A stretch of DNA of 64,000 nt from Halomonas ventosae (GCF_004363555.1 NZ_SNZJ01000006.1:124001-188000), one strand, 5' to 3'. Counted from the stretch's first letter, positions 27,635-37,798 are shown. The notes: a model not told the origin generated them from the sequence alone. Translations and numbers: made by a program.

Positions 27635-28811
27635 TCGCTTCCCGCCCCGCCAGCACGCGAATGCCGACGTTGGCCGCGAGCGAGGCGCCGAGCATGGTGC
27701 CCACCATCGGCCAGGCGCTGTCCACCTCGAAGGCGCCCACCAGCACGCCGGCCAGGGCGCCGCTGGAGAACTGCAGGCTGCCCTGCAGGGCGGCGGCGGT
27801 GGCGCTCATGTGGTGGAAGCGGTCGAGCAGCGAGGTGATGGCGTTAGGGGCGATCAGGCCGATGGTGCCGGCGAACAGCATGATCAGCGGCACCATGGTG
27901 GCAAGCGACTCCTGCCCGGTGATCACCACCAGCGCCAGCCCCATGGCGGCGGCGAGCTGGATACCCAGCCCCAGGCGCAGGTTCTGCAGGGGGCTGCGCC
28001 ACCTCAGCAGGCGGATATTGAGGCGGTTGGAGGCGACCATGGCCACCACGTTGACGCCGAACACCAGCGGATAAAGGGATGGCGTCAGGGCAAAGTGCTC
28101 GAGGTAGAGGAACGGCGAGGCAGTGACGAAGGCGAACAGCCCGGCGAAGGACATGGAGGCGGCGGCGATGAAGCCCATGGCCCGGCGATCGCCAAGCACG
28201 CTGGCGTAGTTGGCCAGCACCTTCGCCGGCGTTGCCGCCGACCGGCCGGGGGGACGCGTCTCGGGCAGCCGGGTACCCAGCAGCCACATCAGGAAGCCGG
28301 CATAGCCGGCCAGGAAGACGAAGATCAGCCACCAGTCGGCGAGGTAGAGCAGCCCGCTGCCCACCACCGGCGCCACCAGCGGCGCCATCAGCATGATGAT
28401 GGCCATGGTCGACATCACCTTGGCGGCCTCGCGGCCCTTGAAGCAGTCGCGCACGATGGCCGCCGAGTTGACCACGGTCGCACCTCCGCCCAGCGCCTGG
28501 ATGAACCGCCAGGCCAGCAGCTCGCCAAGCGAGCCCACCGTGGTGATCACCAGGCTGGCCAGCAGGAAGACCACCAGGCCACCCAGCAGCACCGGCTTGC
28601 GCCCCACCCGGTCGGACACCGGGCCAAACACCAGCTGCCCCAGGGCGAAGCCGGCCAGGAAGGTGGAGAGCGAGAGCTCCGTGTGATGGATGCTGGCACC
28701 GATATGCCCGGCGATGGCCGACATGGCCGGGAGGTAGGCATCGATGGCGAAGGGCGCCAGGGCCGTGTTGGCGGCCACCAGCAGCGCCACGCGTCGCGAG
28801 TTCAGGGTCAA
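27627..28811 (-). CDS. Bcr/CflA family drug efflux MFS transporter
   Basis: 394 residues, twelve membrane segments. Motif A GPVSDRVGRKPVLLGG between segments 2 and 3, N-terminal FAIDAYLPAMSAIA, and motif C-like APLVAPVVGSGLLY are typical of Bcr/CflA exporters (bicyclomycin, chloramphenicol and others). It overlaps the TauE-like gene. The actual drug range cannot be read from sequence. Confidence 0.82.
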   Translation of the reverse strand: MTLNSRRVALLVAANTALAPFAIDAYLPAMSAIAGHIGASIHHTELSLSTFLAGFALGQLVFGPVSDRVGRKPVLLGGLVVFLLASLVITTVGSLGELLAWRFIQALGGGATVVNSAAIVRDCFKGREAAKVMSTMAIIMLMAPLVAPVVGSGLLYLADWWLIFVFLAGYAGFLMWLLGTRLPETRPPGRSAATPAKVLANYASVLGDRRAMGFIAAASMSFAGLFAFVTASPFLYLEHFALTPSLYPLVFGVNVVAMVASNRLNIRLLRWRSPLQNLRLGLGIQLAAAMGLALVVITGQESLATMVPLIMLFAGTIGLIAPNAITSLLDRFHHMSATAAALQGSLQFSSGALAGVLVGAFEVDSAWPMVGTMLGASLAANVGIRVLAGREAND

Positions 28812-28947
28812 GGCGCCTCCATGGCGGCACGAGGTAAAAGGTAGAGGGCTAATGATACCCGAAACCCCGGTCCCTGGCCTCGCCCGTCTATATTCGCCCC
28901 CCTCGCCTTGCTAGAGTGACTGCCACGACAACCGGAGGGATCCCGCC

Positions 28948-29886
28948 ATGGCAGACGACCTGCTCTCACAACTCAAGACCATGACCACCGTGGTCGCCGA
29001 CACCGGCGACCTCGAGGCGATTCGCCGCTTCGAGCCCACCGACGCCACCACCAACCCGTCACTGATCCTGCAGGCGGCCCAGCAGCAGGCGCGCCGCGCG
29101 CGGCTGGCCGAGATCGCCCGCCATGCCACCGACATCGACGATGCCCTGGACGCGGTGGCCGTGGAGATCGGCAGCGAGGTCAGCGCCCTGATCCCGGGCT
29201 ACGTCTCCACCGAGGTCAGCGCCCGCCTCTCCTTCGACACCGACGCCACCCTGGCACGGGCCCGCTCGCTGATCGAGCGCTACGGGCGTCACGGCGTCGG
29301 TCCCGAGCGCATCCTGATCAAGGTGGCCGCCACCTGGGAGGGGATCCGTGCCGCCCGGATCCTCGAGCGCGAAGGCATCCACACCAACCTCACCCTGCTG
29401 TTCAGCTTCGCCCAGGCCCGGGCCTGCGCCGATGCCGGCGTCACCCTGGTCTCGCCCTTCGTCGGCCGGATACTGGACTGGCACAAGGCACAGGACCCCG
29501 ATGCCGACTTCAGCGGCGACCATGACCCGGGGGTGCAGTCCGTCAGGCGCATCTACGAGCACTTCAAGGGGCATGGCTACGACACCATCGTGATGGGGGC
29601 GAGCTTCCGCAATGCCGGGGAGATCGTCGCCCTGGCCGGCTGCGACCGGCTGACCATCTCGCCCAAGCTGCTGGAAGAGCTGGCCGGCACCACCGGCGGC
29701 CTGGAGCGGCGGCTCACGCCGCTGGATGCCGAGACCCGAGCCCCCGAGCCCCAGGACGAGGCCGAGTTCCGCTGGGAAATGAACGAGGATGCCATGGCCA
29801 CCGAGAAGCTGGCGGAGGGCATCCGCAAGTTCATGGCCGACCAGCGCAAGCTGGAGGCGCTGCTGGGAGAGCTGAGGAGGGAGTGA
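28948..29886 (+). CDS. tal: transaldolase
   Basis: 312 residues. Schiff-base lysine K125 in [13 protein letters not shown]; substrate-site stretches [35 protein letters not shown] and VMGASFRN. It transfers dihydroxyacetone between sedoheptulose-7-phosphate and glyceraldehyde-3-phosphate in the pentose phosphate pathway. It converges with the STAS gene (21-base gap holding a GC-rich palindrome). Its neighbourhood with a STAS/PP2C pair and mlaA resembles, from memory, a Pseudomonas arrangement. Confidence 0.93.
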   Translation: MADDLLSQLKTMTTVVADTGDLEAIRRFEPTDATTNPSLILQAAQQQARRARLAEIARHATDIDDALDAVAVEIGSEVSALIPGYVSTEVSARLSFDTDATLARARSLIERYGRHGVGPERILIKVAATWEGIRAARILEREGIHTNLTLLFSFAQARACADAGVTLVSPFVGRILDWHKAQDPDADFSGDHDPGVQSVRRIYEHFKGHGYDTIVMGASFRNAGEIVALAGCDRLTISPKLLEELAGTTGGLERRLTPLDAETRAPEPQDEAEFRWEMNEDAMATEKLAEGIRKFMADQRKLEALLGELRRE

Positions 29887-29907
29887 CCGCGACCGCCGGG
29901 GCCCCGG

Positions 29908-30423
29908 TCAGTGGTCGTGCGAGGCGGCTTCCTGGGCCTCGAGCATCTCGACCAGCGGCTGGAACTCCTCGCGATTATGCTCGTTGAGGCGCATCAGGAT
30001 GCGGTGCGCCTCGAGGACCCGCTGGCGGGTTTCCTCGACGTCGGTGGGAATCTCGGGAAGGTCGCAGAGCTCACAGGTCTCGGTGATCGGCGTCTCCACC
30101 AGGGTGAAGATGCGCGAGAAGCCCATGACGTCGAGCATCCGCCGGACATCGGGATTGTCGGCGATAATGGTCGGTCGCTCGGTGACGCGCCCCTGCACGG
30201 CCATCGCCACCTTGGCGAGGAACCCGAGGGCGGTGGAATCCACGTTGGTGGTGTCGCGCAGGTCGATGATCAGCGTCTCGAGGCCCGGCGTCTCGGCCAG
30301 CTGCCGGGCCTGGCGGTCCAGGGTGGCACAGAGCGTCAGGCGCACGTCCCCGCACAGCTTGAGGACGAAGACCCCGGAGTCGAACGCCGCCTTGATGCGA
30401 CCTTCATGGTTTATCATTGCCAA
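29908..30423 (-). CDS. STAS-domain anti-sigma factor antagonist-like protein
   Basis: 171 residues. The STAS domain (about 1-115) has the phosphorylatable serine in TTNVDSTALGFLAKV (S63). A charged C-terminal helix (about 125-171) carries a CxxC (CELCDLP) just before it. The start overlaps the end of the upstream PP2C-phosphatase gene by 20 bases, so the phosphatase very likely acts on this protein, as in the RssB-RssC and HsbR-HsbA pairs of pseudomonads. A role in sigma-factor or stress control is inferred. Confidence 0.82.
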   Translation of the reverse strand: MAMINHEGRIKAAFDSGVFVLKLCGDVRLTLCATLDRQARQLAETPGLETLIIDLRDTTNVDSTALGFLAKVAMAVQGRVTERPTIIADNPDVRRMLDVMGFSRIFTLVETPITETCELCDLPEIPTDVEETRQRVLEAHRILMRLNEHNREEFQPLVEMLEAQEAASHDH

Positions 30424-31618
30424 ATCCGCTCACCATCATGATCGTCAGGTCGTCTGGCAGTTCCTCGTGTCCCGGGGCACTCTCGGCGACGCCTTCATCA
30501 TCGTCCGCCAATGCCCCCAGTGCAAGGCTGCCACGTAGGTCCTCCAGCGTCTCGCTGGCCAGGACCCGTCGCTCGAGTTCCCTGAGCCGTAGATCGAGGG
30601 TGTCGCCCGGCAGACACTCCAGTATCCCATCCGAACACAGCCACAGCCGGAAGTTCTCCGGCAGCTCACAGCCCAGCATCGGGTAGTCGATCCCCGGGAA
30701 GAGGCCGACCGGCATGCCTTCGCCGGGCAGCGGCGTCACCTTGCCATCGGCCACCAGCAGGGGCATGGGGAGCTGCGCGCCCAGCGAATAGTGGAGATAA
30801 CGACGTTGATGGTCAATGACCCCGACGAGCAGGGTCGCATGCTTGCCGATGCCGGCGTCCAGCAGTTCGCGATTGAGCGCCGCCAGCCAGCGCGGCGCCA
30901 GGGCCTCGGGATGCTCGCCGTCCCACTCGTGCTGCCAGTGATTGGAGAGGTACTTCAGCAGCACGGTGACGAAGGCCGAGGAGGCCCCGTGGCCCGAGAC
31001 ATCGGCAAAGTAGAACAGGCTGTAGCGCTCGTTGAAGGCCTGGAAATCGAGGAAGTCCCCGGACAGGTAGAGCGAGGGCGCCAGCCAGTAGTCGAAGGTC
31101 ACGTCATTCAGGGTCTGCGGCCGCGGCGGCAGCAGCTTGCGCTGGATCTGCCCGCCGGCCTGCTGGTCGAGGCGCAGCATCGCCAGGTGGGTCTCGAGGC
31201 TCTCGTTGAGCTCCTCGAGGTGCTCGTTGAGCTGGGCCAGGCGGGCGCGGTCGTGCTCTCGTTCCGCGGCCAGGCGATGCACCTCGATGGCCTTGCCGAT
31301 CATGCGCCGCAGCAGGGAGCCGTGGCGCAGCGGATCGACGATGTAGTCCACCAGGCCGGCATCGACCGCGCGCAGCAGGTCGGCATCCTGGCGCTCGTCG
31401 CTGACCACCAGGGTCGGCAGGCCTTCGGCGAGCCGCGTCCACTCGCCGCTGGGCACCGCCCGGGCATGGGCCACGATGAGGGCGGTTTCCGGCGGGAGTC
31501 CCTCGATGCTGTCGGCGGCATACACCGCCAGGCCGTCACGGGCGATGGTCTCGGCCAGGGCATCACGCTCCGGCCCCGGCACGTCGATCACCCCGATCAG
31601 TTGCTTGGCTGGTGGCAT
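30404..31618 (-). CDS. SpoIIE/PP2C-type phosphatase with pseudo-receiver domain (RssB-like)
   Basis: 404 residues. Residues 1-125 look like a response-regulator receiver, but the strand that should carry the phospho-aspartate reads ETALIVAHARAV and the usual K-P reads VDYIVDPL, so it appears unable to accept phosphate. A coiled coil (about 125-160) precedes a PP2C domain with SGDFLDF, FADVSGHGASSAF, LWLCSDGILE and DDLTIMM, so metal ligands are present and activity is likely. It sits between mlaA and the STAS gene. It resembles the RssB group of pseudomonads, where the phosphatase domain is retained, unlike E. coli. Confidence 0.8.
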   Translation of the reverse strand: MPPAKQLIGVIDVPGPERDALAETIARDGLAVYAADSIEGLPPETALIVAHARAVPSGEWTRLAEGLPTLVVSDERQDADLLRAVDAGLVDYIVDPLRHGSLLRRMIGKAIEVHRLAAEREHDRARLAQLNEHLEELNESLETHLAMLRLDQQAGGQIQRKLLPPRPQTLNDVTFDYWLAPSLYLSGDFLDFQAFNERYSLFYFADVSGHGASSAFVTVLLKYLSNHWQHEWDGEHPEALAPRWLAALNRELLDAGIGKHATLLVGVIDHQRRYLHYSLGAQLPMPLLVADGKVTPLPGEGMPVGLFPGIDYPMLGCELPENFRLWLCSDGILECLPGDTLDLRLRELERRVLASETLEDLRGSLALGALADDDEGVAESAPGHEELPDDLTIMMVSGFGNDKP

Positions 31619-31630
31619 GCTGTCATGGCC

Positions 31631-32398
31631 TCATTCGGCGAAGGCATCATCGAAGTCCGCATCATCGAAGTCGAATTCCTCGCTGGCGAAGGGATCCTCG
31701 CCCTGCTCGCCATCGTTGACCTCGAAGCGGCGCTGCTGCAGCCAGGTATCGCGGATGAAGCTGTAGCGGTCGCCACGGATCAGCGCCTCCTGGTCGAGCA
31801 GGCCGGCCCGGGAATCGATCACCCTCAGGGCGGTAAGGCCCATGCGCACCTCGTCATCCTCGACGTAGGTGGTCGGATACGCGTACATGTCCACCGGCAG
31901 GCCGCCGGTATCGCGCAGGGTGCTCGGCCCCAGCAGCGGCAGCACCAGGTAGCGGGACTCTTCCCATCCCCAGGTGCCCAGAGTCTGGCCGAAGTCCTCC
32001 TCCTGGCCAGTGATCTCCATGCGGCTGGCCACGTCCCAGAGCCCGCCGATTCCTGCCGTGGTATTGATCAGGAAGCGCGACGTGGCGATGCTGGCGTTGC
32101 GCACCTTGCCCTGCAGCAGGCTATTGAGGACGGTGCGCGGCTCGCCCAGGTTGGAGAAGACGTTGCCCACCCCGGTCTCCACCGGATCCGGGGTGATGAA
32201 GCGGTAGCCCCGGGCGGCGGGCTTGAGCGCGTATCGGTCGACCACGTCATTGAAGGCGAACACCTTGCGGTTGAAGCCCTCCCAGGGATCGTCGGGGTGG
32301 CGCTCCCGCACCTCCCCGCTGGTGGCGCACCCCGCGCTGGCCACCAGCAACAGCGCCAGTGTTCCTCGCCCGACCCATCTCGTCAGCCCCTGTCTCAT
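31631..32398 (-). CDS. mlaA: outer-membrane lipid-asymmetry lipoprotein MlaA (VacJ)
   Basis: 255 residues from the ATG at 32398. Lipoprotein signal TLALLLVASAGC with the lipobox cysteine at 24. MlaA marks: DPWEGFNRKVFAFND, FITPDPVETGVGNVFSNL, DFGQTLGTWGWEESRYLVLPLLGPS and DMYAYPTTYVEDD-type end. With MlaC and MlaFEDB it removes phospholipid from the outer leaflet. I prefer 32398 because GGGAGG precedes it; an ATG at 32440 overlaps the previous stop (ATGA) but lacks a ribosome site and gives an over-long signal. The acidic tail is rich in Asp and Glu. Confidence 0.88.
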   Translation of the reverse strand: MRQGLTRWVGRGTLALLLVASAGCATSGEVRERHPDDPWEGFNRKVFAFNDVVDRYALKPAARGYRFITPDPVETGVGNVFSNLGEPRTVLNSLLQGKVRNASIATSRFLINTTAGIGGLWDVASRMEITGQEEDFGQTLGTWGWEESRYLVLPLLGPSTLRDTGGLPVDMYAYPTTYVEDDEVRMGLTALRVIDSRAGLLDQEALIRGDRYSFIRDTWLQQRRFEVNDGEQGEDPFASEEFDFDDADFDDAFAE

Positions 32399-32436
32399 TG
32401 GCTTGCTCGCCTCCCAGCGGTTCCTTGTCATGACGC

Positions 32437-33558
32437 TCATTGGCGACGCACCACCACGCTGCCGGCACTGTATCCCGCGCCGAAGGAACAGACCACCCCG
32501 AGCGCGCCGGCCGGCAGGTCATGCCGGTGCAGGTGGAAGGCGATGATCGAGCCCGCCGAGCTGGTATTGGCGTAGCGATCGAGGATGATCGGCGCCTGTT
32601 CGGGGCTCGGATCGTGGCCCAGCACGCGCCGGGCGATCAGGTCATTCATGTGGCGGTTGGCCTGGTGCAGCCAGAGCCGCGACAGGTCGCCGCCCGTAAG
32701 CTCGAGGCTCGCCAGGTGGTCGGTGATCAGCGCGGCCACCAGCGGGCAGACCTCCTTGAACACCCGCCGCCCCTCCTGGACGAAGAGCTTGTCGACGGCC
32801 TGCGGATCACTGTCGGCGACCCGGTTGAGGAAGCCGGCGTTGTTGCGGATGGCGTTGGAGAAGCGCGTCACCAGGCGGGTGCCGAGGATCTCGAAGCGTT
32901 CCTCGGCGGTGGCGACCTCCTCGCTCTCCAGCACGATGGCGGTACAGGCATCACCGAAGATGAAGTGGCTGTCGCGGTCCCGGAAGTTGAGGTGCGCCGA
33001 GCAGATCTCGGGGTCGACCACCAGCGCCCGCTTGACGCTGCCGGCGCGGATGGCGTTGGCGGCGGTCTCGATGGCGAAGGTCGCCGAGCTGCAGGCGACG
33101 TTCATGTCGAAGGCGTAGCCGCCCGCGCCGAGGGCGTCCTGGAGTTCCACCGCGACGGCCGGGTAGGGCCGCTCCAGGTTGGAGCAGGCGACGATGACCA
33201 GCTCGATGTCGGCCGCCTCGACCCCCGCCGTCTCGAGGGCCTCGCGCGCCGCGGCCAGGCCCATCTCGCACTGGATCGAAGGCTCGTCGTTGGCGCGCTC
33301 CGGCAGCCTAGGACGCATCCGCGCGGGGTCGAGGATGCCCTCGGCATCGAGCACGTAGCGGCTATGGATGCCTGAGGCCTTGACGATGAACTCGGTGCTG
33401 GAGTGCGGCAGCGGCTCCCGCTCGCCGGCGGCGATGGCATCGGCATGGCGCGCATTCTCGGCGTCCACCCAGGCGTTGAACGAGGCCACCAGGGCCGCAT
33501 TGTCGATGGCGTGCGGCGGGGTGAAGAGGCCCGTCCCGGTGATCACCACTTGGCTCAT
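32437..33558 (-). CDS. beta-ketoacyl-ACP synthase III-like enzyme
   Basis: 373 residues of the thiolase fold, KAS III branch. The catalytic triad is complete: C156 in [14 protein letters not shown], histidine in [11 protein letters not shown] and asparagine in [13 protein letters not shown]. It condenses an acyl-CoA with malonyl-ACP. Length and the N-terminal insert ([19 protein letters not shown]) resemble the second FabH of Pseudomonas that channels fatty-acid degradation products into synthesis rather than canonical FabH (about 320 residues); that is an inference. AGGGAG precedes the ATG, which overlaps the hrpA stop (ATGA). Confidence 0.82.
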   Translation of the reverse strand: MSQVVITGTGLFTPPHAIDNAALVASFNAWVDAENARHADAIAAGEREPLPHSSTEFIVKASGIHSRYVLDAEGILDPARMRPRLPERANDEPSIQCEMGLAAAREALETAGVEAADIELVIVACSNLERPYPAVAVELQDALGAGGYAFDMNVACSSATFAIETAANAIRAGSVKRALVVDPEICSAHLNFRDRDSHFIFGDACTAIVLESEEVATAEERFEILGTRLVTRFSNAIRNNAGFLNRVADSDPQAVDKLFVQEGRRVFKEVCPLVAALITDHLASLELTGGDLSRLWLHQANRHMNDLIARRVLGHDPSPEQAPIILDRYANTSSAGSIIAFHLHRHDLPAGALGVVCSFGAGYSAGSVVVRRQ

Positions 33559-36500
33559 GCTGTTCTCCCTGTGAGTTCTGCCCAGCGCTTCTCGAGGCGC
33601 TTGGTGGAGACCGGAAACCGCGTGCCCAGCTGCTGGGCGAAGAGCGAGACGCGCAGCTCCTCGATCCACCAGCCGAACTCCACCAGCGCCGGGTCCTCCA
33701 CGCCGCCGCGTCGCTCGCTGTCGCGACGGGCGGCCAGGCGGGCCTCGAAGTCCTGGACCTCCTGCATGTGCATCTGGTCGCGCATGCGCTCCCGCGGCGC
33801 CTTCTCCAGGCGGATCAGCGCCGCTTCCATGTAGCGGGGGTACTCCTCGAGCCACTCCCCGGCCTCGCTGACGAAGCCGGGATGCACCAGCCGCTGCATC
33901 TGGGCCTTGAGGTCACTGTAGACCAGCGCCAGGGCCAGGTTCAGCTGCCCCTTGAGTGCCTTGGTCACGGCCAGGTGCCCCTTGAGCGCCTGCTCCAGGG
34001 TGGCCACCAGCACCTCCGCCCGGGGCAGCAGCGCATCGCGGGTTGCCGCGAGGCGCTGCTCGAGCTCGCCCCGCGAGCGCGGCAGCGGGTCGCTGGCCAC
34101 CACCTGGCGGAACACCCCGGCCACCACGTCATCGATGAGCTGTCGCTTGCTGCCAACCTTGGCGAACAGCAGCGCACAGGTCTGAAGCCCCTTAAGGCGT
34201 TCGATGGCCCGCACCTGGTCGGGCAGGCATTCCATGGCCGCCCTGACCACGCCCCGGCGATGGGCCTCGCGGGCCTTGTCGGGATGGTCGAAGAGCTCGA
34301 CCCGGAAGGCCTCCTTGGCGGGCACCAGGGCCGGGTAGGCCTCCACACGGATACCGGCCTGGGTGGTGACCCGGGACTCGGGCAGGGGCGTCTCGGGGAG
34401 GGCCTCGAGCTCGCCTTCGCTGCTGGCCTGCTCGGCGAGGGCCCGGGCGCCCTCCCCGGCGGCGGCCTCGAAGCGGCGCTCCAGTTCTCGAGCGTCGCGG
34501 CCCTGTCCCAGGGTCCGGCCCTGGTGGTCCACCACCCGCAGGTTCATCACCAAGTGCGGTTCCAGCTGGTCGAGGCGCCAGTCGTCGGGATGGAGGCGAA
34601 CGCCGGTCTTGCGGCGCAGGAACTCGCCCAGTGCCTCGGTGAGCGGCACGTCGTCCGGCGTCATGGCCTCGAGGGCGGCGTCGACCCAGTCGGGAATCGG
34701 CACCACCTGGCGGCGCACCGCCTTGGGCAGCGACTTCATCAGGGCGATGCACTTCTCGCGCAGCAGGCCGGGGACCAGCCACTCGAGCCGCGCCAGGGGG
34801 AGCTGGGGCAGCATGGCCGCCGGCACGGTCAGCGTCACCCCGTCGTCCGCGGCCCCGGGCTGGAAGTGGTAGGAAAGCGGATAGCGCACGCCCCCGAGCA
34901 CCAGCTCGTCGGGGTAGTCGGCCTCGGTGACCTCCCCGGCCTCCCGCGCCAGCAGGGCCGCACGGTCGAACTTGAGGATGTCGGGATTGTCGCGCTCGGC
35001 CTTGCGGCGCCAGGCCTCGAAGCCCTTGCCGTTGATGATCTCCGCGGGGATCCGCTCGTCGTAGAAGGCGAACAGGGTCTCCTCGTCGACCAGGATATCG
35101 CGCCTGCGGGCCCGATCCTCCAGGTCCTCGACCTCCTCGACCAGCGACCGGTTGTGGGCGAAGAAGTCGCCCCGGGTCTTGAACTCGCCCTCCACCAGCG
35201 CCCGGCGGATAAAGAGCTCCCGGGACTCCTGCGGGGCGATGGGGCCATAGTGGACCTTGCGTCCGGTGACGATCGGCAGGCCGAAGAGGGTGACCTGTTC
35301 GGTGGCGACCACCTGGGCGCGCTTCATCTCCCAGTGGGGCTCGGCATGGGAGCGCTTCACCAGGTGGCCGGCCAGCGGCTCGATCCACTGCGGCTCGATC
35401 CTGGCCACGGTGCGGGCGAAGAGCCTGCTGGTCTCGACCAGCTCGAAGGCCATCACCCACTTGGGGGACTTCCTGGCCAGCCCCGACCCGGGATGGATCA
35501 GGAACTTGCGGTTGCGTGCCCCCAGGTACTCGCGATTCTCCGTGAGCAGTCCCAGGTGCGAGAGCAGCCCGGTGAGCAGGGCCTTGTGCAGGGCCACGAC
35601 ACTTTCTCGACGGGCTTCTCGACGGGCCTCGCGGCGCGCCTTGTCGTCCATGTCCGGGGCCTCGGCGGGAGGCCGCGGGGCCGGCGGCGGCACCTCGATC
35701 TCCATGTCGCGCAGCAGCTGGCGAAGCTGGCGGAAGGTGTCATGCCACTCGCGCAGGCGCAGGTAGTTGAGGTAGTGCTCCTTGCACCAGCGCCGCAGCC
35801 GGTTGCCCGAGAGCTCCTCCCGGGCGGCCTCGAAGCCGTTCCAGAGGTTGAGCAGGGCCACGAAGTCGGAATCCGGATCCTGCCAGCGGCGGTGGGCCTG
35901 GTCGGCGGCCTGGCGCTTGTCGGCCGGCCTGTCGCGGGGGTCCTGCACCGCCAGGCCGGCGACCACGATCAGCACCTCGCGCAGCCCGCCCTGCTCGGCG
36001 CCGGCCAGCACCATGCGCGCCAGGCGCGGGTCGATGGGCAACCTCGCCAGCTTGCGCCCCAGCGGAGTCAGGCGATTGCTGGCATCTACCGCGCCCAGCT
36101 CGAAGAGCAGCCGGAAGCCATCAGTGACGAAGCGCGAATCCGGCGGGTCGACGAAGGGGAAGGCCTCGATGTCACCGAGCTTCAGCGACAGCATCGAGAG
36201 GATCACCGAAGCGAGGTTGGTACGGCGGATCTCGGGGTCGGTGAACTCGGGCCTGGCCAGGAAGTCCTCCTCGTCGTAGAGGCGGATGCAGACCCCCTCG
36301 GCGACACGCCCGCAGCGCCCCTTGCGCTGGTTGGCGCTGGCCTGGCTGACCGGCTCCACCGGCAGGCGCTGGATCTTGGCCCTGTAGCTGTAGCGGCTGA
36401 GGCGCACCAGACCCGGGTCGATGACATAGCGGATGCCCGGCACGGTGAGCGAGGTCTCTGCCACGTTGGTAGAGAGCACGATGCGCCGCCCCGCATGGGG

Positions 36501-37598
36501 GGCGAAGACGCGATTCTGTTCGGCATTGGAGAGCCGCGCGTAGAGCGGCAGGATCTCGGTGCCCTTGAGATCGGCACGGCGCAGGGTGTCGGCCGTCTCG
36601 CGGATCTCGCGCTCGCCGGGCAGGAACACCAGGATGTCGCGGGGACCATGGAACCAGCCCTTCTCCCGCTCGACCCGCTCGATCTCCTCGACGGCATGCA
36701 GGATGCCCTCCTGCAGGGTGCGATCCTCCTCGTCGTCGTCATCGCGCACCAGCGGCCGGTAGCGAACCTCCACCGGATAGGTGCGCCCCGAGACCTCCAC
36801 CACCGGCGCCGGCTGGACCTGCCCCTGCGCAGCCTGGCGACCGAAGTGCTCGGCGAAGCGGGTCACGTCGATGGTCGCCGAGGTGATGATCACCTTGAGG
36901 TCGGGACGCCGCGCGGTCAGGCGCTTGAGGTAGCCGAGCAGGAAGTCGATGTTGAGGCTGCGCTCGTGGGCCTCATCGATGATGATGGCCTCGTAGCGCA
37001 TGAGGTCCGGGTCGTGGCGGGTCTCGGCGAGCAGGATGCCGTCGGTCATCAGCTTGACCAGGGTGTCGTCGCTGCTCTGGTCGGTGAAGCGCACCTGGTA
37101 GCCAACCTGCTCGCCCAGCGGCACCTGGAGCTCCTCGGCGAGGCGACTGGCCACCGAGCGAGCCGCCAGGCGACGCGGCTGGGTGTGGCCGATCAGCCCG
37201 CGCCGCCCCAGGCCCAGCTCCAGGCAGAGCTTGGGCAGCTGGGTGGTCTTGCCCGAGCCAGTCTCGCCGGCCACCACCACCACCTGGTGGTCACGCAGGG
37301 CCGAGAGGATGTCCTCCCGGCGTTCCGCTACCGGCAGCGACGCCGGGTACTCGAGGGTCACCGGGCGCGCCCGGCGACGCTCCACCTGCTGCCGCGAACG
37401 CTCGAGCGAACGACGGACCTCGGCGAGGCCGCGATCCACGGGCTTGCCCTCCCTGAGCCGCCGGCGCAGGCCGCGCAGGCGCTTGTCCAGGGTCGGGACG
37501 TCGCGGCGCAGGGCATCATCGAGCTCGCGGCTCAGGGCGTCCAGCTCGGCGGCCTCCCGGGTGTTCGTGGCGGTGTCCTGGCGGGTCTCGGTGGTCAC
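33555..37598 (-). CDS. hrpA: ATP-dependent RNA helicase HrpA
   Basis: 1347 residues, near the E. coli HrpA length of about 1300. DEAH/RHA helicase: Walker A GETGSGKTTQLP at 111-122, DEAHERSLNIDFLLGYL, SATID, then the second RecA domain with STNVAETSLTVPGIRYVID and QRKGRCGRVAEGVC, followed by helicase-associated, OB and the long HrpA C-terminal region. HrpA rescues stalled ribosomes and remodels RNA. It is followed, with overlapping stop and start codons, by the KAS III-like gene. A terminator-like hairpin lies just upstream. Confidence 0.95.
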   Translation of the reverse strand: MTTETRQDTATNTREAAELDALSRELDDALRRDVPTLDKRLRGLRRRLREGKPVDRGLAEVRRSLERSRQQVERRRARPVTLEYPASLPVAERREDILSALRDHQVVVVAGETGSGKTTQLPKLCLELGLGRRGLIGHTQPRRLAARSVASRLAEELQVPLGEQVGYQVRFTDQSSDDTLVKLMTDGILLAETRHDPDLMRYEAIIIDEAHERSLNIDFLLGYLKRLTARRPDLKVIITSATIDVTRFAEHFGRQAAQGQVQPAPVVEVSGRTYPVEVRYRPLVRDDDDEEDRTLQEGILHAVEEIERVEREKGWFHGPRDILVFLPGEREIRETADTLRRADLKGTEILPLYARLSNAEQNRVFAPHAGRRIVLSTNVAETSLTVPGIRYVIDPGLVRLSRYSYRAKIQRLPVEPVSQASANQRKGRCGRVAEGVCIRLYDEEDFLARPEFTDPEIRRTNLASVILSMLSLKLGDIEAFPFVDPPDSRFVTDGFRLLFELGAVDASNRLTPLGRKLARLPIDPRLARMVLAGAEQGGLREVLIVVAGLAVQDPRDRPADKRQAADQAHRRWQDPDSDFVALLNLWNGFEAAREELSGNRLRRWCKEHYLNYLRLREWHDTFRQLRQLLRDMEIEVPPPAPRPPAEAPDMDDKARREARREARRESVVALHKALLTGLLSHLGLLTENREYLGARNRKFLIHPGSGLARKSPKWVMAFELVETSRLFARTVARIEPQWIEPLAGHLVKRSHAEPHWEMKRAQVVATEQVTLFGLPIVTGRKVHYGPIAPQESRELFIRRALVEGEFKTRGDFFAHNRSLVEEVEDLEDRARRRDILVDEETLFAFYDERIPAEIINGKGFEAWRRKAERDNPDILKFDRAALLAREAGEVTEADYPDELVLGGVRYPLSYHFQPGAADDGVTLTVPAAMLPQLPLARLEWLVPGLLREKCIALMKSLPKAVRRQVVPIPDWVDAALEAMTPDDVPLTEALGEFLRRKTGVRLHPDDWRLDQLEPHLVMNLRVVDHQGRTLGQGRDARELERRFEAAAGEGARALAEQASSEGELEALPETPLPESRVTTQAGIRVEAYPALVPAKEAFRVELFDHPDKAREAHRRGVVRAAMECLPDQVRAIERLKGLQTCALLFAKVGSKRQLIDDVVAGVFRQVVASDPLPRSRGELEQRLAATRDALLPRAEVLVATLEQALKGHLAVTKALKGQLNLALALVYSDLKAQMQRLVHPGFVSEAGEWLEEYPRYMEAALIRLEKAPRERMRDQMHMQEVQDFEARLAARRDSERRGGVEDPALVEFGWWIEELRVSLFAQQLGTRFPVSTKRLEKRWAELTGRTA

Positions 37599-37631
37599 GG
37601 TCTCGACGGTCGTCTCCGGGTCTCGGTCATC

Positions 37632-37665
37632 AAAAAACGGCCCGCCCGGGACGTCCGGAGCGGGC
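37632..37665 (-). terminator. strong Rho-independent terminator just upstream of hrpA
   Basis: Stem GCCCGC-CCGG / CCGG-A-GCGGGC with a GACGT loop. On the minus strand it is followed by CG and six T, ending 34 bases before the hrpA start. It may end transcripts from fadD or act as an attenuator in an hrpA leader; a TACAAT hexamer lies at 37677-37672. Confidence 0.75.
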
Positions 37666-37798
37666 AGTGCATTGTAACGCCGAGGCCACGGCGGCGCCTA
37701 ATCGGCACCATCAAGCGTGGCTATCGGACGGCAAGAAGCAGGCTATCGCCTTGCCGCTGATGGCCGTGGCAGCGTGCTGGCCAGCTCAAGTTGCAGGG

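Noticed and set aside
33768-37760. A 1330-codon plus-strand open frame
   Set aside because: Antisense shadow of hrpA, same reason; other long plus frames at 23441-26434 and 53058-56132 are likewise shadows of pst and dnaX/GGDEF genes.
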